Part shown: one piece after another, positions 9,320-19,734 of the stretch
Layout: every line of letters starts with the position of its first letter
How positions within the stretch are numbered: position 1 is the first letter of the stretch
Origin: Latilactobacillus sakei subsp. sakei DSM 20017 = JCM 1157
GTDB lineage: Bacteria > Bacillota > Bacilli > Lactobacillales > Lactobacillaceae
Length of the DNA stretch: 64,000 nucleotides
Direction of reading: 5' to 3'
Assembly (NCBI RefSeq): GCF_002370355.1
Contig: NZ_AP017929.1
Location: forward strand, 806,001 to 870,000
The notes under the pieces: model-generated
Databases searched by the model: none
Told to the model about the DNA's origin: nothing
Seen by the model: only the letters and a program-made list of their open reading frames with translations
Program-made: the position numbers and the translations under genes

Positions 9320-10678
9320 TTATTGGTTGTGGGGGTGCGCTTGAATCGCACCATTATTAATGTAGCTGTTAAATTGTTGATAAATTGGTGCGAAAACTTC
9401 GAGATTAGCGGTATTGCGCATTTCTTTAGGGAAATAGAACCGTTCGTCTCCCGAGAACTTACCTGAAATGGCTGCGACCAAGTTACTGATTGAAGAAAGC
9501 TCATTCAGTTGCCCATCAGATTGAATAATCTCAATCTGGGTTTTGGGCGATTTAGCCGACGGGTCATAGGCATCATAGGGGAGGTCAAAGCTATTGTTAA
9601 CGGCGGTGTAGTAAGTCGCGTTGTAACCGGCTTGTTCGGTGAGGGCCCGCATCTCTGGTAAGCAATCTGCCGTTGATGGATTAAATTTCACCGATTTTAA
9701 AGGACGACGGCTGAGAAAACGGCCCGCTAAATCCTTCAAAACGGTATCGGGGCAGTCTAACCAGTAAATAAAATAGGTATTTAAGACGCCATCATCGAGT
9801 TTAAGATAATCCCGCAAGGTGAAATCCTGTTCGAAAAAGGGAATCAATAATTGAGGGGCCAAGCTTTGATGATGATCCGGTTGTTCGTAGAGAAATTTAG
9901 CGCGTTGGAGCAATTTTTGTAAGACGACTTCCATGCCGCGTGAGACGGGATGGAAATAAACTTGTTGATACATTTGGAAACGGCTGACGATATAATCCTC
10001 AACGGCATGCATGCCGTTGGCTAAAAAGGCAATCCCATTAGCGTAGGGGCGCATGACTCGCAAAACACGGGTTAAATCGAATTCACCATATTTGGTACCG
10101 GTATTATAGGCATCCCGCAATAGATAATCCATGCGATCGGCATCAATTTGACTTGAAATCATCTGGACCACCTGGGGATTAGGATAAGTGTGGTCAATGA
10201 CGCTCGCCACTTTTGCCGGGAAATCAGGTGCCACTTGGCTGAGAATTTGATTGACCTTGGTTTCAGGCGTCATAATAATTTGGCGCGTAATCGATTCATG
10301 ATCCGTATTAAAAATATGTTCAAAAGTATGTGAATAAGCACCATGGCCGATATCGTGTAACAAGGCCGCGCAGAGTGCGACAAGTCGTTGGCTGTCATCC
10401 CAAAGACCATCGCCTGGCTGTTTGGTGGGGTAATTGATTTGGAATTGGTCACAGATTTGACGCGTGATCTCATAAACGCCTAAAGAATGGGTAAATCGTG
10501 AATGTTCTGCCCCTTGGAAGACATAGGAGGTCGTGCCCAACTGCTTAATTCGGCGGAGTCGTTGAAATTCTGGCGTATCGATTAAATCGAGAATTACTTG
10601 ATAGTCGACACGGATATAATTATGAACAGGATCGCGAAATACTTTTTCGCGGGTTAGTTTCTGCAGGGCATAGGTCAC
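9320..10678 (-). CDS. HD-domain phosphohydrolase (YwfO-like)
   Basis: The N-terminal signature VFRDPVHNYIRVDYQVILDL and the HD residues HSRFTHSLGVYE (His), LLHDIGHGAYSHTFEH (HD) and IDADRMDYLLRDA (Asp) define a dGTPase/SAMHD1-like metal-dependent phosphohydrolase. B. subtilis YwfO is the closest family I can name, and enterococcal relatives hydrolyse dNTPs. The length is 452 aa. GTG 10678 follows AAGGAG. The gene precedes the HAD phosphatase and follows the lipoate ligase relative by 14 nt, so the four minus-strand genes from 11535 to 7408 look like one operon. Confidence 0.9.
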   Translation of the reverse strand: MTYALQKLTREKVFRDPVHNYIRVDYQVILDLIDTPEFQRLRRIKQLGTTSYVFQGAEHSRFTHSLGVYEITRQICDQFQINYPTKQPGDGLWDDSQRLVALCAALLHDIGHGAYSHTFEHIFNTDHESITRQIIMTPETKVNQILSQVAPDFPAKVASVIDHTYPNPQVVQMISSQIDADRMDYLLRDAYNTGTKYGEFDLTRVLRVMRPYANGIAFLANGMHAVEDYIVSRFQMYQQVYFHPVSRGMEVVLQKLLQRAKFLYEQPDHHQSLAPQLLIPFFEQDFTLRDYLKLDDGVLNTYFIYWLDCPDTVLKDLAGRFLSRRPLKSVKFNPSTADCLPEMRALTEQAGYNATYYTAVNNSFDLPYDAYDPSAKSPKTQIEIIQSDGQLNELSSISNLVAAISGKFSGDERFYFPKEMRNTANLEVFAPIYQQFNSYINNGAIQAHPHNQ

Positions 10679-10692
10679 AAAAAAATCTCCTT

Positions 10693-11535
10693 CTAAGGCT
10701 GGTATCCTGGTTGATACCGGCGCAATAATTGTGTGTTCTTGGTCAGTTGTGTTTGGTAGTCGGCTTCTTGCATCAGTGTTTGTAAATCTGATTGCAAGGT
10801 TAACCCGGAATTTGATTGCAAGCTAGCGCTTAATTGTTGGCTGACACTAGCCACCGTGAGTGGTTGGTGCAGTAAATCAGCGAGGTTAGCCATTGTTTCG
10901 GGATGCACATCTGGGAAGGTCCAACGCGTTTGTTGTTGGGCTTTGCCAGCTTGATAGAAATGCTGCATTAAAGTGCCACGTGCTTGTTGGTCGCCTTCAA
11001 TGCTAGCGTATAGTAAAATCGCAATCCCGTTTTTGGAGCGTCGTTGCGCAATGCCAGCGAACTTTTGCCCGTTGATACTAAGGTCATATTCGCCGGGGCA
11101 GTAAGAATGCTGCACTTCAAAATGCTCGATGGTGATATTGCTCGTGTTGAAGGTCTCGCTAAAAAGGGTCTTCATTAATTCATAAGCCGCATTAATAGAG
11201 AGGTGATCAGCGACTTCTGGCAGGTAAAAGCCCAGATTGAGAATACCGGTATCGGCAACAATGCCAAGACCACCAGCGTTCCGGACAAAATAGTGATAGC
11301 CCGCGGCGGTCAATTGATCAGTAGCAGCGGTCAATTCAGGCAATTTGGTATCCATCATGCCTAAGATGACTGTTTTTTCGAGTGTCCAAAAATGAATAAT
11401 TGGTTGTTGGCATTCTTTGGTGAGGGCCAACAGTGTATTCGCGTGGGCAAAAGCGAGTTGACCTTGGTCAGCCGAAAATTGTTGATTAACAACGGACCAT
11501 GTTTTCTGGGGATAAAGGGTCGCTAAATCTTGCAA
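10693..11535 (-). CDS. Lipoate-protein ligase A / octanoyl (lipoyl) transferase family protein
   Basis: The 280-aa protein has the BPL/LplA fold: PIIHFWTLEKTVILGM near the start, FVRNAGGLGIVADTGILNLGFYL (the R-x-x-G-G segment) and DLSINGQKFAGIAQRR with the conserved active-site Lys. It is most like LipL/LipM-type proteins that move lipoyl or octanoyl groups onto GcvH or E2 subunits. I cannot separate ligase from transferase by eye. TTG 11535 is used, with GAGGTG upstream. It is the first gene of the minus-strand operon. Confidence 0.82.
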   Translation of the reverse strand: MQDLATLYPQKTWSVVNQQFSADQGQLAFAHANTLLALTKECQQPIIHFWTLEKTVILGMMDTKLPELTAATDQLTAAGYHYFVRNAGGLGIVADTGILNLGFYLPEVADHLSINAAYELMKTLFSETFNTSNITIEHFEVQHSYCPGEYDLSINGQKFAGIAQRRSKNGIAILLYASIEGDQQARGTLMQHFYQAGKAQQQTRWTFPDVHPETMANLADLLHQPLTVASVSQQLSASLQSNSGLTLQSDLQTLMQEADYQTQLTKNTQLLRRYQPGYQP

Positions 11536-11687
11536 AATAACACCTCACAATTCATTAATATACCTATAATTATAGCTTAAATTAGGATAACTGTCTTTAA
11601 CTAAGGCGGGATTGCTTAATCAAAGGTGGCATGGCTAATTTGTTTAGCTTATAATGTAATTAATTTAGAATTTAGAGGGAGTTTATC

Positions 11688-12128
11688 ATGGCTAGCAAAA
11701 AGAGTACGCCGATTAAAATTCATCTTGAAACAGAAATTACACAAGATGGTCAAACCGAAAGCCACGTTTTCGATGAAGAAGGCGAATTGATCCAAATGGG
11801 CACGACGACTTATCTTCGTTACTTAGAACACGCACAAGGCCAAGAAACGGCCGTGCGCTTTAAGTTAGCAGAAGATGGGCAAGTCCAATTAACGCGTGGC
11901 ACCGAAAAAGATGCGACACAATTACGCCTCTATTTTAAAATGCACGATGCACAGGGCTCACTTTACCAAACACAATACGGCAACTTACCAGTTTTGACGA
12001 CGACTAATCATTTATTGATGACATTATCAGACGAACCACTTAGCGGTGAAGTTGTTGTTCATTATCAATTAGAAATCAGCCAACAGGTTGTTGGTGATTA
12101 CAAATTACGATTGATTTTTAATGCTTAA
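11688..12128 (+). CDS. DUF1934 beta-barrel protein (YwiB-like)
   Basis: This 146-aa protein has calycin-like beta pattern (IKIHLETEITQDGQTE, then TTYLRYLE and the C-terminal GDYKLRLIFNA). The family (YwiB) has no established function. It lies just upstream of rpoE, as in B. subtilis (ywiB-rpoE). ATG 11688 follows GAGGGAG, and a TATAAT at 11650-11655 could be its -10 box. The spacing of 43 nt to rpoE suggests a shared transcript. Confidence 0.85.
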   Translation: MASKKSTPIKIHLETEITQDGQTESHVFDEEGELIQMGTTTYLRYLEHAQGQETAVRFKLAEDGQVQLTRGTEKDATQLRLYFKMHDAQGSLYQTQYGNLPVLTTTNHLLMTLSDEPLSGEVVVHYQLEISQQVVGDYKLRLIFNA

Positions 12129-12171
12129 ACTAGTATGATTAAGGATAGACTGTTGAAAGGACGTGTACTGG

Positions 12172-12783
12172 TTGAAATTAGACGTTTTTAAAGGCCAAAA
12201 TAAAGAAGAACTATCAATGATAGAAGTCGCTCACGCAATTTTAGAAGGCAAGGGCGACACAATTGCATTTGCTGACTTAACGAATGAAGTCCAAAATTAT
12301 TTAGGCAAAAGTGATGAAGAAGTGCGTGCACGCTTATCACAATTTTATACAGATTTAAACGAAGATGGTAGCTTTATTTCTTTAGGCGAAAACGTTTGGG
12401 GCTTGCGTTCTTGGTACCCATATGAATCTGTCGATGAAGAAGTTAACCATCCAGAAGATGAAGAAGACCAACCAACTAAGAAGAAGCGTCGTAAGAAGGT
12501 TAATGCTTTCTTAGCCGATGTGGCTGATGACGACGATGTTATTGATTACAGTGATGATGATCCTGAAGACGAAGATTTAGACGTTGAAGATGAGGCAGAA
12601 CTTGCAGTAACAGATGATGATTCTAGTGATGATCTAACTGAATATAAAGCAGACTTACAAAGCATCGGCGACGATGACGATGATGAAGACGACGATGCGC
12701 TTGAAGATGGTATCGAAGGTCAATTATCAGAATTTAGCGAAGATGATGATGAAGACGAAGAAGACGAGGATGACGATTTATAG
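12172..12783 (+). CDS. rpoE: DNA-directed RNA polymerase delta subunit
   Basis: RpoE (delta) binds RNA polymerase and speeds its recycling in Firmicutes. The folded N-terminal domain (about 1-90: [19 protein letters not shown] through [14 protein letters not shown]) is followed by a short Lys-rich patch ([10 protein letters not shown]) and an extremely Asp/Glu-rich tail of about 80 residues, the hallmark of the family. I set the start at TTG 12172 with GAAAGG 11 nt upstream; a GTG at 12163 sits on top of that site. The protein has 203 aa. pyrG lies a short way downstream, as in Bacillus, but a ROK kinase gene is inserted on the other strand. Confidence 0.94.
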   Translation: MKLDVFKGQNKEELSMIEVAHAILEGKGDTIAFADLTNEVQNYLGKSDEEVRARLSQFYTDLNEDGSFISLGENVWGLRSWYPYESVDEEVNHPEDEEDQPTKKKRRKKVNAFLADVADDDDVIDYSDDDPEDEDLDVEDEAELAVTDDDSSDDLTEYKADLQSIGDDDDDEDDDALEDGIEGQLSEFSEDDDEDEEDEDDDL

Positions 12784-12811
12784 TCGTTGCTCTAATATTC
12801 AACGTTCAAAC

Positions 12812-12859
12812 AAAAAAGAGGTGTCAGGACAAATGATTTTGTCTGGGCACCTCTTTTTT
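12812..12859. terminator. Bidirectional terminator with GACAAA core
   Basis: AAAAAAGAGGTG pairs with GCACCTCTTTTTT around an inner GGACAAA/TTTTGTC stem. It serves the convergent rpoE and ROK genes. Confidence 0.88.
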
Positions 12860-12863
12860 AGAT

Positions 12864-13799
12864 TTAGTTGACTGTTTCAAAGTGTTGTTCATAATGCAGA
12901 GCGGCCCCCACTAGATTGGCATCGTTTTTAAAATGGCAGATTTGTAGGTTGGGCTGTTTGAAGGCCTGTTCAGGATTTGAATAGAAACGTTTATAAAAAT
13001 TGATACGGCTATCTGGGGCAGTGAGCAACGTTTCAATATGAGTCTTCAGCTCTGGCAGCAAATCGGGGCTGTTGCTAATGCCGCCGCCAATGCCGATAAT
13101 TTCTGGTTGATAGGCGGCATTTAAGAAAATCAGGATTTCAGCGAGTGACGCACACATCTGATCAACTTCTTGACTAGCGATGGGATCGCCTTGTTTCGCC
13201 AATTCAAAAACAGTTTTGCCATCGATCGTGTTAGGCAGTTTGAAATTCTTCAGTGAGACAGTCTTACCAATTTGAACGGGTGAGACTTTGGAATTGTTGA
13301 GTGTTTTGAGTGTATCAGCGAACCGCTTTTCAGGATTATCGAACTTCTCGGCAAGATTTTTTAAGATGAGGCCCTCTTGAACGATGGCCAAACCGATACC
13401 GGAACCGATAATTGTGAATAACGCGTTTTGATGATTTTGGCCCACGCCGAGGGTCATTTCCGCCAAAGCGGCACTTTCGGCATCGTTTTGTAAGGAGACG
13501 GGGCGGTTTAATTGGGTTGCAAAATCGTGTTGGAACTCACCGAGATGAAGAAAGGGTACATAGCTCATGCCGTGAACAATCCCTGTGTCTTCGTCCGGTT
13601 CACCAGGACAGCTCACCGCAATCCCAGCAATTGGTTCGTGTGCAGCACAAATGTCAGCTACTGTTTGATAGAACTTGTTCCGGGTGAGGGGTGTTGGAAA
13701 CTGGTCTTGATCTTCGAGTTTTTGGGCCGTCCAAAAGCCGTATTTAACGGCCGAACCACCGATATCTAATACTAAGATTGTTTCTGTGGATTGAACCAT
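12864..13799 (-). CDS. ROK family sugar kinase
   Basis: The N-terminal ATPase motif VLDIGGSAVKYGFW and the ALFTIIGSGIGLAIV segment fit the ROK fold (glucokinase, N-acetylmannosamine kinase, fructokinase). The second glycine motif IIGIGGGISNSPDL is present. The CXCGXXGCX2E zinc motif of many ROK proteins is not seen. The substrate is unknown. I start at ATG 13799 (MVQSTETILVLD) because AGGAGG lies 9 nt upstream; an upstream in-frame start at 13826 would overlap that site. The length is 311 aa. Confidence 0.87.
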   Translation of the reverse strand: MVQSTETILVLDIGGSAVKYGFWTAQKLEDQDQFPTPLTRNKFYQTVADICAAHEPIAGIAVSCPGEPDEDTGIVHGMSYVPFLHLGEFQHDFATQLNRPVSLQNDAESAALAEMTLGVGQNHQNALFTIIGSGIGLAIVQEGLILKNLAEKFDNPEKRFADTLKTLNNSKVSPVQIGKTVSLKNFKLPNTIDGKTVFELAKQGDPIASQEVDQMCASLAEILIFLNAAYQPEIIGIGGGISNSPDLLPELKTHIETLLTAPDSRINFYKRFYSNPEQAFKQPNLQICHFKNDANLVGAALHYEQHFETVN

Positions 13800-13886
13800 A
13801 GTCGCAAACCTCCTTGATTTTAACAACCACCCTATAGTACTACAAAAAAGCGTCTAAAAGCAGTTAATAAGTTAGGTGATTTTTGC

Positions 13887-13923
13887 TTGACGCTAAAATA
13901 GATTTCTTGTATTATATTCTATG
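13887..13923 (+). promoter_or_regulatory. pyrG promoter with GGGC start
   Basis: TTGACG (13887-13892), a 17-nt spacer and TATTAT (13910-13915) are followed 7 nt later by GGGCGC at 13923. That is the GGGC-type start used for reiterative G addition at other pyrG promoters. Confidence 0.85.
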
Positions 13924-13960
13924 GGCGCTTTACAATTATTTGTGAAGCCAGAATCGGTTA

Positions 13961-14002
13961 ACAAGCTCCCTGTTCATTTTGAATAGGGAGCTTGTTTTTG
14001 TT
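13961..14002 (+). promoter_or_regulatory. CTP-sensitive pyrG attenuator (terminator hairpin)
   Basis: ACAAGCTCCCT (13961-13971) pairs with AGGGAGCTTGT (13985-13995) and is followed by a T-rich run. In B. subtilis and Lactococcus, low CTP makes polymerase stutter at the initial GGGC, adding extra G. The poly-G end pairs with the CUCCC of the 5' stem strand and blocks the terminator. All three parts (GGGC start, CUCCC strand, terminator) are here, between the promoter and pyrG. Confidence 0.85.
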
Positions 14003-14044
14003 TTTTGTTGTTTCCCAGAGAACTGAAGGATTAGCATTGGCTAA

Positions 14045-15658
<1,614 letters not shown>

Positions 15659-15663
15659 TTAAT

Positions 15664-15697
15664 AAAAACTCGGCTCATTTGTGGGCCGAGTTTTTTT
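15664..15697 (+). terminator. pyrG intrinsic terminator
   Basis: AAAAACTCGGCTC pairs with GGGCCGAGTTTTTTT across the loop ATTTGT. Confidence 0.92.
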
Positions 15698-16003
15698 GTC
15701 CACTGATTCACAAGGGATTCAATGTCTGAATTAATTAAAAAGTTATTGCTATAAACTATAATTTGTTATAAAACGAATGATATTCTGAGAATGGCTTGTA
15801 ATTTAGCAATTAATTAATTATTATTATACGTGTATGACTTATTTAGAAACGATATAACATGTTTTTAGGTATGTTAACAAATCAATAATCAATTAAATAA
15901 TAAACTTGGAAAGCCAAAAGCGTACTTTAAGTTGCAATAACTTAGTTAATTAGTCAACGGAAGTTTGCTCTTTTGTTATGAATCGAACGGAGAAATCTAA
16001 AAA
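15698..16003 (+). other. AT-rich gap upstream of murA
   Basis: About 300 nt without a plausible ORF. It is very AT-rich and probably holds the murA promoter and a leader. I see no clear -35/-10 pair, no riboswitch and no repeat. Confidence 0.5.
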
Positions 16004-17263
16004 ATGAAAAAAATGTTAATTCAAGGCGGTAATCTTCTATCAGGGGAAGTGACAATTGGCGGCGCTAAAAACAGTACGGTAGCAATTATCCCAGCAGCGA
16101 TTTTGGCAGAATCCAAAGTTGTTCTGGATAGTGTGCCGCACATCAAGGACGTCAACAGCTTACTATCAATTTTAGAAGATATGTCGGTTACTTCAACCTT
16201 CACGGGCGATACGGTTGAAATTGATCCGACAAATATTGTATCAACACCTTTACCAAGTGGTAAAATTCAAAGTTTACGGGCTTCATATTATTTCATGGGG
16301 GCTTTGTTAGGACGTTTCGGTAAAGCAATCGTGGGCTTGCCTGGTGGCGATGATATCGGACCACGGCCAATCGACCAACACATCAAAGGTTTCGAAGCCC
16401 TTGGTGCGGTGGTTACCAATAATCATGGGGCGATTGAAATTAACGCACCAGAAGGCTTACACGGCGCTAAAATTTATCTAGACATGGCATCAGTTGGGGC
16501 AACCATTAACCTATTATTGGCTGCTGTTCGTGCTGAAGGTCAAACAGTCATTGAAAATGCTGCGCGTGAACCTGAAATTGTCGATATTGCGACTTTCTTA
16601 AATAATATGGGTGCGAAGGTTCGTGGCGCCGGTACTGATATTATTCGGATTGAAGGGGTGGCCCACTTATACGGCCACAACACACATACGATTATTCCTG
16701 ACCGGATTGAAGCCGGGACTTACCTCAGCATGGCAGCTGCCATCGGTGACGGGGTGAACGTTAAAAATATCATTAGCGAACATATGGATGCTTATCTTGC
16801 TAAGTTAGAAGAAATGGGCGTTAAGATGGATGTTAAAGAAGACAGTATTTTTGTTTATCCATCACCTGATTTGAAGATGGTACAAGTCAAGACAATGCCA
16901 TATCCTGGTTTTGCGACTGACTTACAACAACCCTTAACACCACTTTTATTGAAAGCACAAGGTGAAGGCCTAGTTGTTGATACGCTTTATCCTAAACGGA
17001 CGCGTCATGTCCCAGAATTAATTCGGATGGGTGCGGATATCTCAATCGAAAATGATGTTATCTTATTGCACCATGCGGATAAATTGCAAGGTGCAGAAGT
17101 ATCAGCCGATGAAATTCGTGGTGGCGCATGTCTGATGATCGCGGGCTTGATGGCCAACGGTGTGACAACCATTACGAACGCAAGTAATATTTTAAGAGGA
17201 TATGATCGCGTTATTGATAAACTAACGGGCCTCGGGGCTGTCGTCAAAATGGTTGAAGAATAA
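16004..17263 (+). CDS. murA: UDP-N-acetylglucosamine 1-carboxyvinyltransferase with Asp in place of the fosfomycin-target Cys
   Basis: MurA transfers enolpyruvate from PEP to UDP-GlcNAc, the first committed step of peptidoglycan synthesis. The 419-aa protein has the EPSP-synthase-like two-domain fold, with [13 protein letters not shown] near the N-terminus and [15 protein letters not shown] near the C-terminus. The active-site loop reads [16 protein letters not shown]. The residue equivalent to E. coli Cys115, which fosfomycin alkylates, is Asp116 here (codon 16349-16351). Asp at this site is known to keep activity and give fosfomycin resistance in other bacteria. ATG 16004 follows CGGAG. Many Firmicutes have two MurA paralogues; a second one is not in this window. 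Confidence 0.95.
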   Translation: MKKMLIQGGNLLSGEVTIGGAKNSTVAIIPAAILAESKVVLDSVPHIKDVNSLLSILEDMSVTSTFTGDTVEIDPTNIVSTPLPSGKIQSLRASYYFMGALLGRFGKAIVGLPGGDDIGPRPIDQHIKGFEALGAVVTNNHGAIEINAPEGLHGAKIYLDMASVGATINLLLAAVRAEGQTVIENAAREPEIVDIATFLNNMGAKVRGAGTDIIRIEGVAHLYGHNTHTIIPDRIEAGTYLSMAAAIGDGVNVKNIISEHMDAYLAKLEEMGVKMDVKEDSIFVYPSPDLKMVQVKTMPYPGFATDLQQPLTPLLLKAQGEGLVVDTLYPKRTRHVPELIRMGADISIENDVILLHHADKLQGAEVSADEIRGGACLMIAGLMANGVTTITNASNILRGYDRVIDKLTGLGAVVKMVEE

Positions 17264-17334
17264 CCGCGAACGTCTATTGTTTTTTGTTGGCATTCGTGCT
17301 AATATTTAATGGTTATGTAAACAAATATCTCTGA

Positions 17335-17412
17335 CATAGTAAATATCTCAGGGCGAAACTTAAGTTGAGTGCCATTTCGGTGGCACACTAACTTTAGTAA
17401 AAAGGAGCGGAA
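17335..17412 (+). promoter_or_regulatory. Possible structured leader of rpmE2
   Basis: Between murA and rpmE2 the sequence has GAGTGCCA-TTTCGG-TGGCAC, a tight hairpin, flanked by AACTTAAGTT and AACTTTAG that extend the pairing. It ends just before the ribosome binding site AAAGGAG. Ribosomal-protein leaders that bind their own product are known in Firmicutes; whether this is one is inference. Confidence 0.4.
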
Positions 17413-17417
17413 AAGAC

Positions 17418-17681
17418 ATGAAACAAGGTATTCATCCAGATTATCACAAGGTTGTATTTATGGATTCATCAACTGGCTTCAAGTTCATCTCAGGTTCAAC
17501 TGCTAACTCAGCTGAAACTGTTGAATGGGAAGACGGTAACACATATCCATTAATTCGTGTTGAAATTTCATCAGATTCACATCCATTCTACACTGGTAAA
17601 CAAAAATTTACTCAAGCAGATGGTCGTGTCGATCGTTTCAACAAAAAATATGGTTTTGCAGACAAGAACGCTGCCAAATAA
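17418..17681 (+). CDS. rpmE2: Ribosomal protein L31, type B (zinc-free)
   Basis: An 87-aa 50S protein starting [20 protein letters not shown]. It lacks the CxxC pair of the zinc-binding type A form, so it belongs to the C-minus paralogue group that many bacteria induce under zinc limitation. ATG 17418 follows AAAGGAG at 8 nt. It stands alone between murA and a terminator. The window shows no zinc-regulator (Zur) site that I can recognise. Confidence 0.95.
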   Translation: MKQGIHPDYHKVVFMDSSTGFKFISGSTANSAETVEWEDGNTYPLIRVEISSDSHPFYTGKQKFTQADGRVDRFNKKYGFADKNAAK

Positions 17682-17690
17682 TTATTTTGG

Positions 17691-17720
17691 AACCGGGGAA
17701 TTTTTCCCTGGTTTTTTTTT
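17691..17720 (+). terminator. rpmE2 intrinsic terminator
   Basis: AACCGGGGAA pairs with TTCCCTGGTT and is followed by T9. Confidence 0.9.
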
Positions 17721-17723
17721 GCA

Positions 17724-17760
17724 CAAAAAAGACACGATTGGACGTTCAATCGTGCCTTTT
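17724..17760. terminator. Terminator of the ClC gene (minus strand)
   Basis: ACACGATTG (17732-17740) pairs with CAATCGTGC at 17747-17755. An A run on the left supplies the T tract on the minus strand. Confidence 0.8.
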
Positions 17761-17764
17761 ACGG

Positions 17765-18994
17765 TTATTTAATGCATAATTGCTGAATTTTGTGCGTACC
17801 GATACAAGCTATTAGAATGATTGGGAAAAATTGAAGCGGTAATAAGAAGAGTAATAATGTCGCCGTGACGTACGGTTGCGCTACGATGATAGTACAGCTG
17901 ACGGCTACTACGGTTGCGACAAGCAGTCCTGGGGTGTAGGGGAAGAGGACTGCCAAACTTAAACCGATTGCTGCACTGGCGAAGATGGCTGGAAAAATTT
18001 TACCACCGCGCCACCCGAAAGCAAAGATGAGGTTGGTTAAAACTGTTTTGCCAAGTCCGATTAAGAGTAAGTAGCCAAACGATTGATCCAAGCCGGATTT
18101 GGTAAAGGTTAGTAAATAGTGTTCTCCGGAAAACAGTAAATAGGGGGACAATAGACCGCAAGCGCCTAGGCAAATACCAGCGATAACGGCGAGTAAAACT
18201 GGTCGGTGAATGGTGTCGGCAAGCCACTGACACCATTGTTCGATTTTTAAAAATAGATTGCCAAAAACGAATCCGACAATTAATGCTAAAATAAGTAATG
18301 GCCAGACTGCCAATGTCCAATGAATGGTTGGCGTGTGTAAGGCAAACGGGCTTTCTTTGGGGAATAATTGATTGACTAAAGTAAAACCAAGTAACCCCGT
18401 GGCCGTCGTTAGAATATATAATAGCATTTGGTTGAAATGGGATTTAAAGTGTTCGCGAAGCGGCGTTTTTTCAATAGCCTCACCCACACCAGCGAATGGG
18501 GCGTGGAAAATAGTAGCCAGCATTGCGCCAATTCCCATATTTAAAAATAGTGTTTGTTGGTGGGCTGTTAATTTAAGGCGATCACCCAACCAAGTGATCA
18601 AGCCGCCGACGATAGCTGATAATGCTGCTTCGGGCCCTAAACTGGCACCGCAAGCTAGGACGACTAAGGCCGCAATGATATTTTTACCGACTTGATGCTG
18701 ATAGGCAACGGCGCCGGTTTGTTTGAATTCGCTAAGTGTTTCGTGCATTGTTTTCGGATAAGGACCCCAAGAACGCTGCATTAAACCAACGAGGATGCCA
18801 CCGAATAATCCGATGACTAAGGGATAGGCAGGATGGTTGAAATGTGAATAACCAACTTGCCAAATAAGGTGTGTGCTGAGGTTGATAAGCGCTAAGAAGG
18901 CGGCGGCTAAGCCACCAATTAATAAGCCTAACAGTAAGCTGTATAGTACAAAGATAATTTTAAATTGCGTGGTTTTAGTGGTCGATGATGGCAT
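17765..18994 (-). CDS. ClC family chloride channel/transporter
   Basis: A 409-aa protein with about ten membrane segments. ClC landmarks are CGASLGPEAALSAIVGG (the conserved G-x-x-G-P-E selectivity-helix region) and FGWRGGKIFPAIFASAAIG (the equivalent of the GIFAP helix). It lacks C-terminal CBS domains. Some bacterial ClC proteins exchange chloride or fluoride for protons; the ion cannot be read here. ATG 18994 follows AGGAGG. Confidence 0.85.
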   Translation of the reverse strand: MPSSTTKTTQFKIIFVLYSLLLGLLIGGLAAAFLALINLSTHLIWQVGYSHFNHPAYPLVIGLFGGILVGLMQRSWGPYPKTMHETLSEFKQTGAVAYQHQVGKNIIAALVVLACGASLGPEAALSAIVGGLITWLGDRLKLTAHQQTLFLNMGIGAMLATIFHAPFAGVGEAIEKTPLREHFKSHFNQMLLYILTTATGLLGFTLVNQLFPKESPFALHTPTIHWTLAVWPLLILALIVGFVFGNLFLKIEQWCQWLADTIHRPVLLAVIAGICLGACGLLSPYLLFSGEHYLLTFTKSGLDQSFGYLLLIGLGKTVLTNLIFAFGWRGGKIFPAIFASAAIGLSLAVLFPYTPGLLVATVVAVSCTIIVAQPYVTATLLLFLLPLQFFPIILIACIGTHKIQQLCIK

Positions 18995-19092
18995 AGGCCC
19001 TCCTAAAAATGGGATTATTTATGCACTATTATGCACTAACCACGTGTATTTGACCATAGTGGAATTGTGATTAATCATGGAGGAGAATAATA

Positions 19093-19722
19093 ATGAAAAT
19101 TGATCGGCTACAAGCATTTAGTGACGGGGTTTTTGCGATTTTGCTGACACTGCTAGTGTTAGATTTTAAGTTGCCCAACTACAAGATTGGGCATTTGGGG
19201 CAAGCTGTAATCGCGTAATGGCCCATTTTAGCAGCGTATATGTTATCATTTTTTTATGTAGGAACGTTATGGTTATTTCATCATGACTATTTTGCTAAAA
19301 TTAAACGGACGAATTGGCAACTCAATATCTTAAATTTGATTCTATTGTTTGCCATCACGCTGATTAATTACCCGACGAGTCTGTTATCCGAAGCAGTTGC
19401 GCAACGAAATTTAGCGGATATTCGCTTTGCATTCACAAGTTATGCACTAGTGGCGTTGGTGATCTCGGGTCTATTTTGGGTATTGTACCGGTTCATGGCG
19501 GTGCATCAAGATTTGATGATCCATCAAGAACAACACGAACAATTCTACCGAGCCATTCGCAATGATCCACTACGGAGTGTGCTGATTTACGTAATTGCAT
19601 TGGTGGGGATTCAGTTTAATGTCGTTGTCGGGGCATTATTAATCCTCTTGGGAAACGTCTTCCACTTTATTGCGTATTTGCGTTTGAGTCGGAATATTGA
19701 AAAACATCATTTAATTGAATAA
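19093..19722 (+). pseudogene. TMEM175-type (DUF1211) potassium channel gene broken by a nonsense codon
   Basis: ATG 19093 follows GGAG and reads MKIDRLQAFSDGVFAILLTL, the FSDGVFAI signature of the TMEM175 family. After 41 residues it meets TAA at 19216-19218. The same frame then continues WPILAAYMLSFFYVGTLW and stays open to 19722, giving 209 codons plus the terminal stop if the TAA is ignored. TAATGG in place of CAATGG (Gln-Trp) would be a single C-to-T change. No other damage is visible, so the loss looks recent or is a sequence error. The following membrane-protein gene is probably co-transcribed. Confidence 0.85.
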
Positions 19723-19734
19723 GGAGTGATAAAA

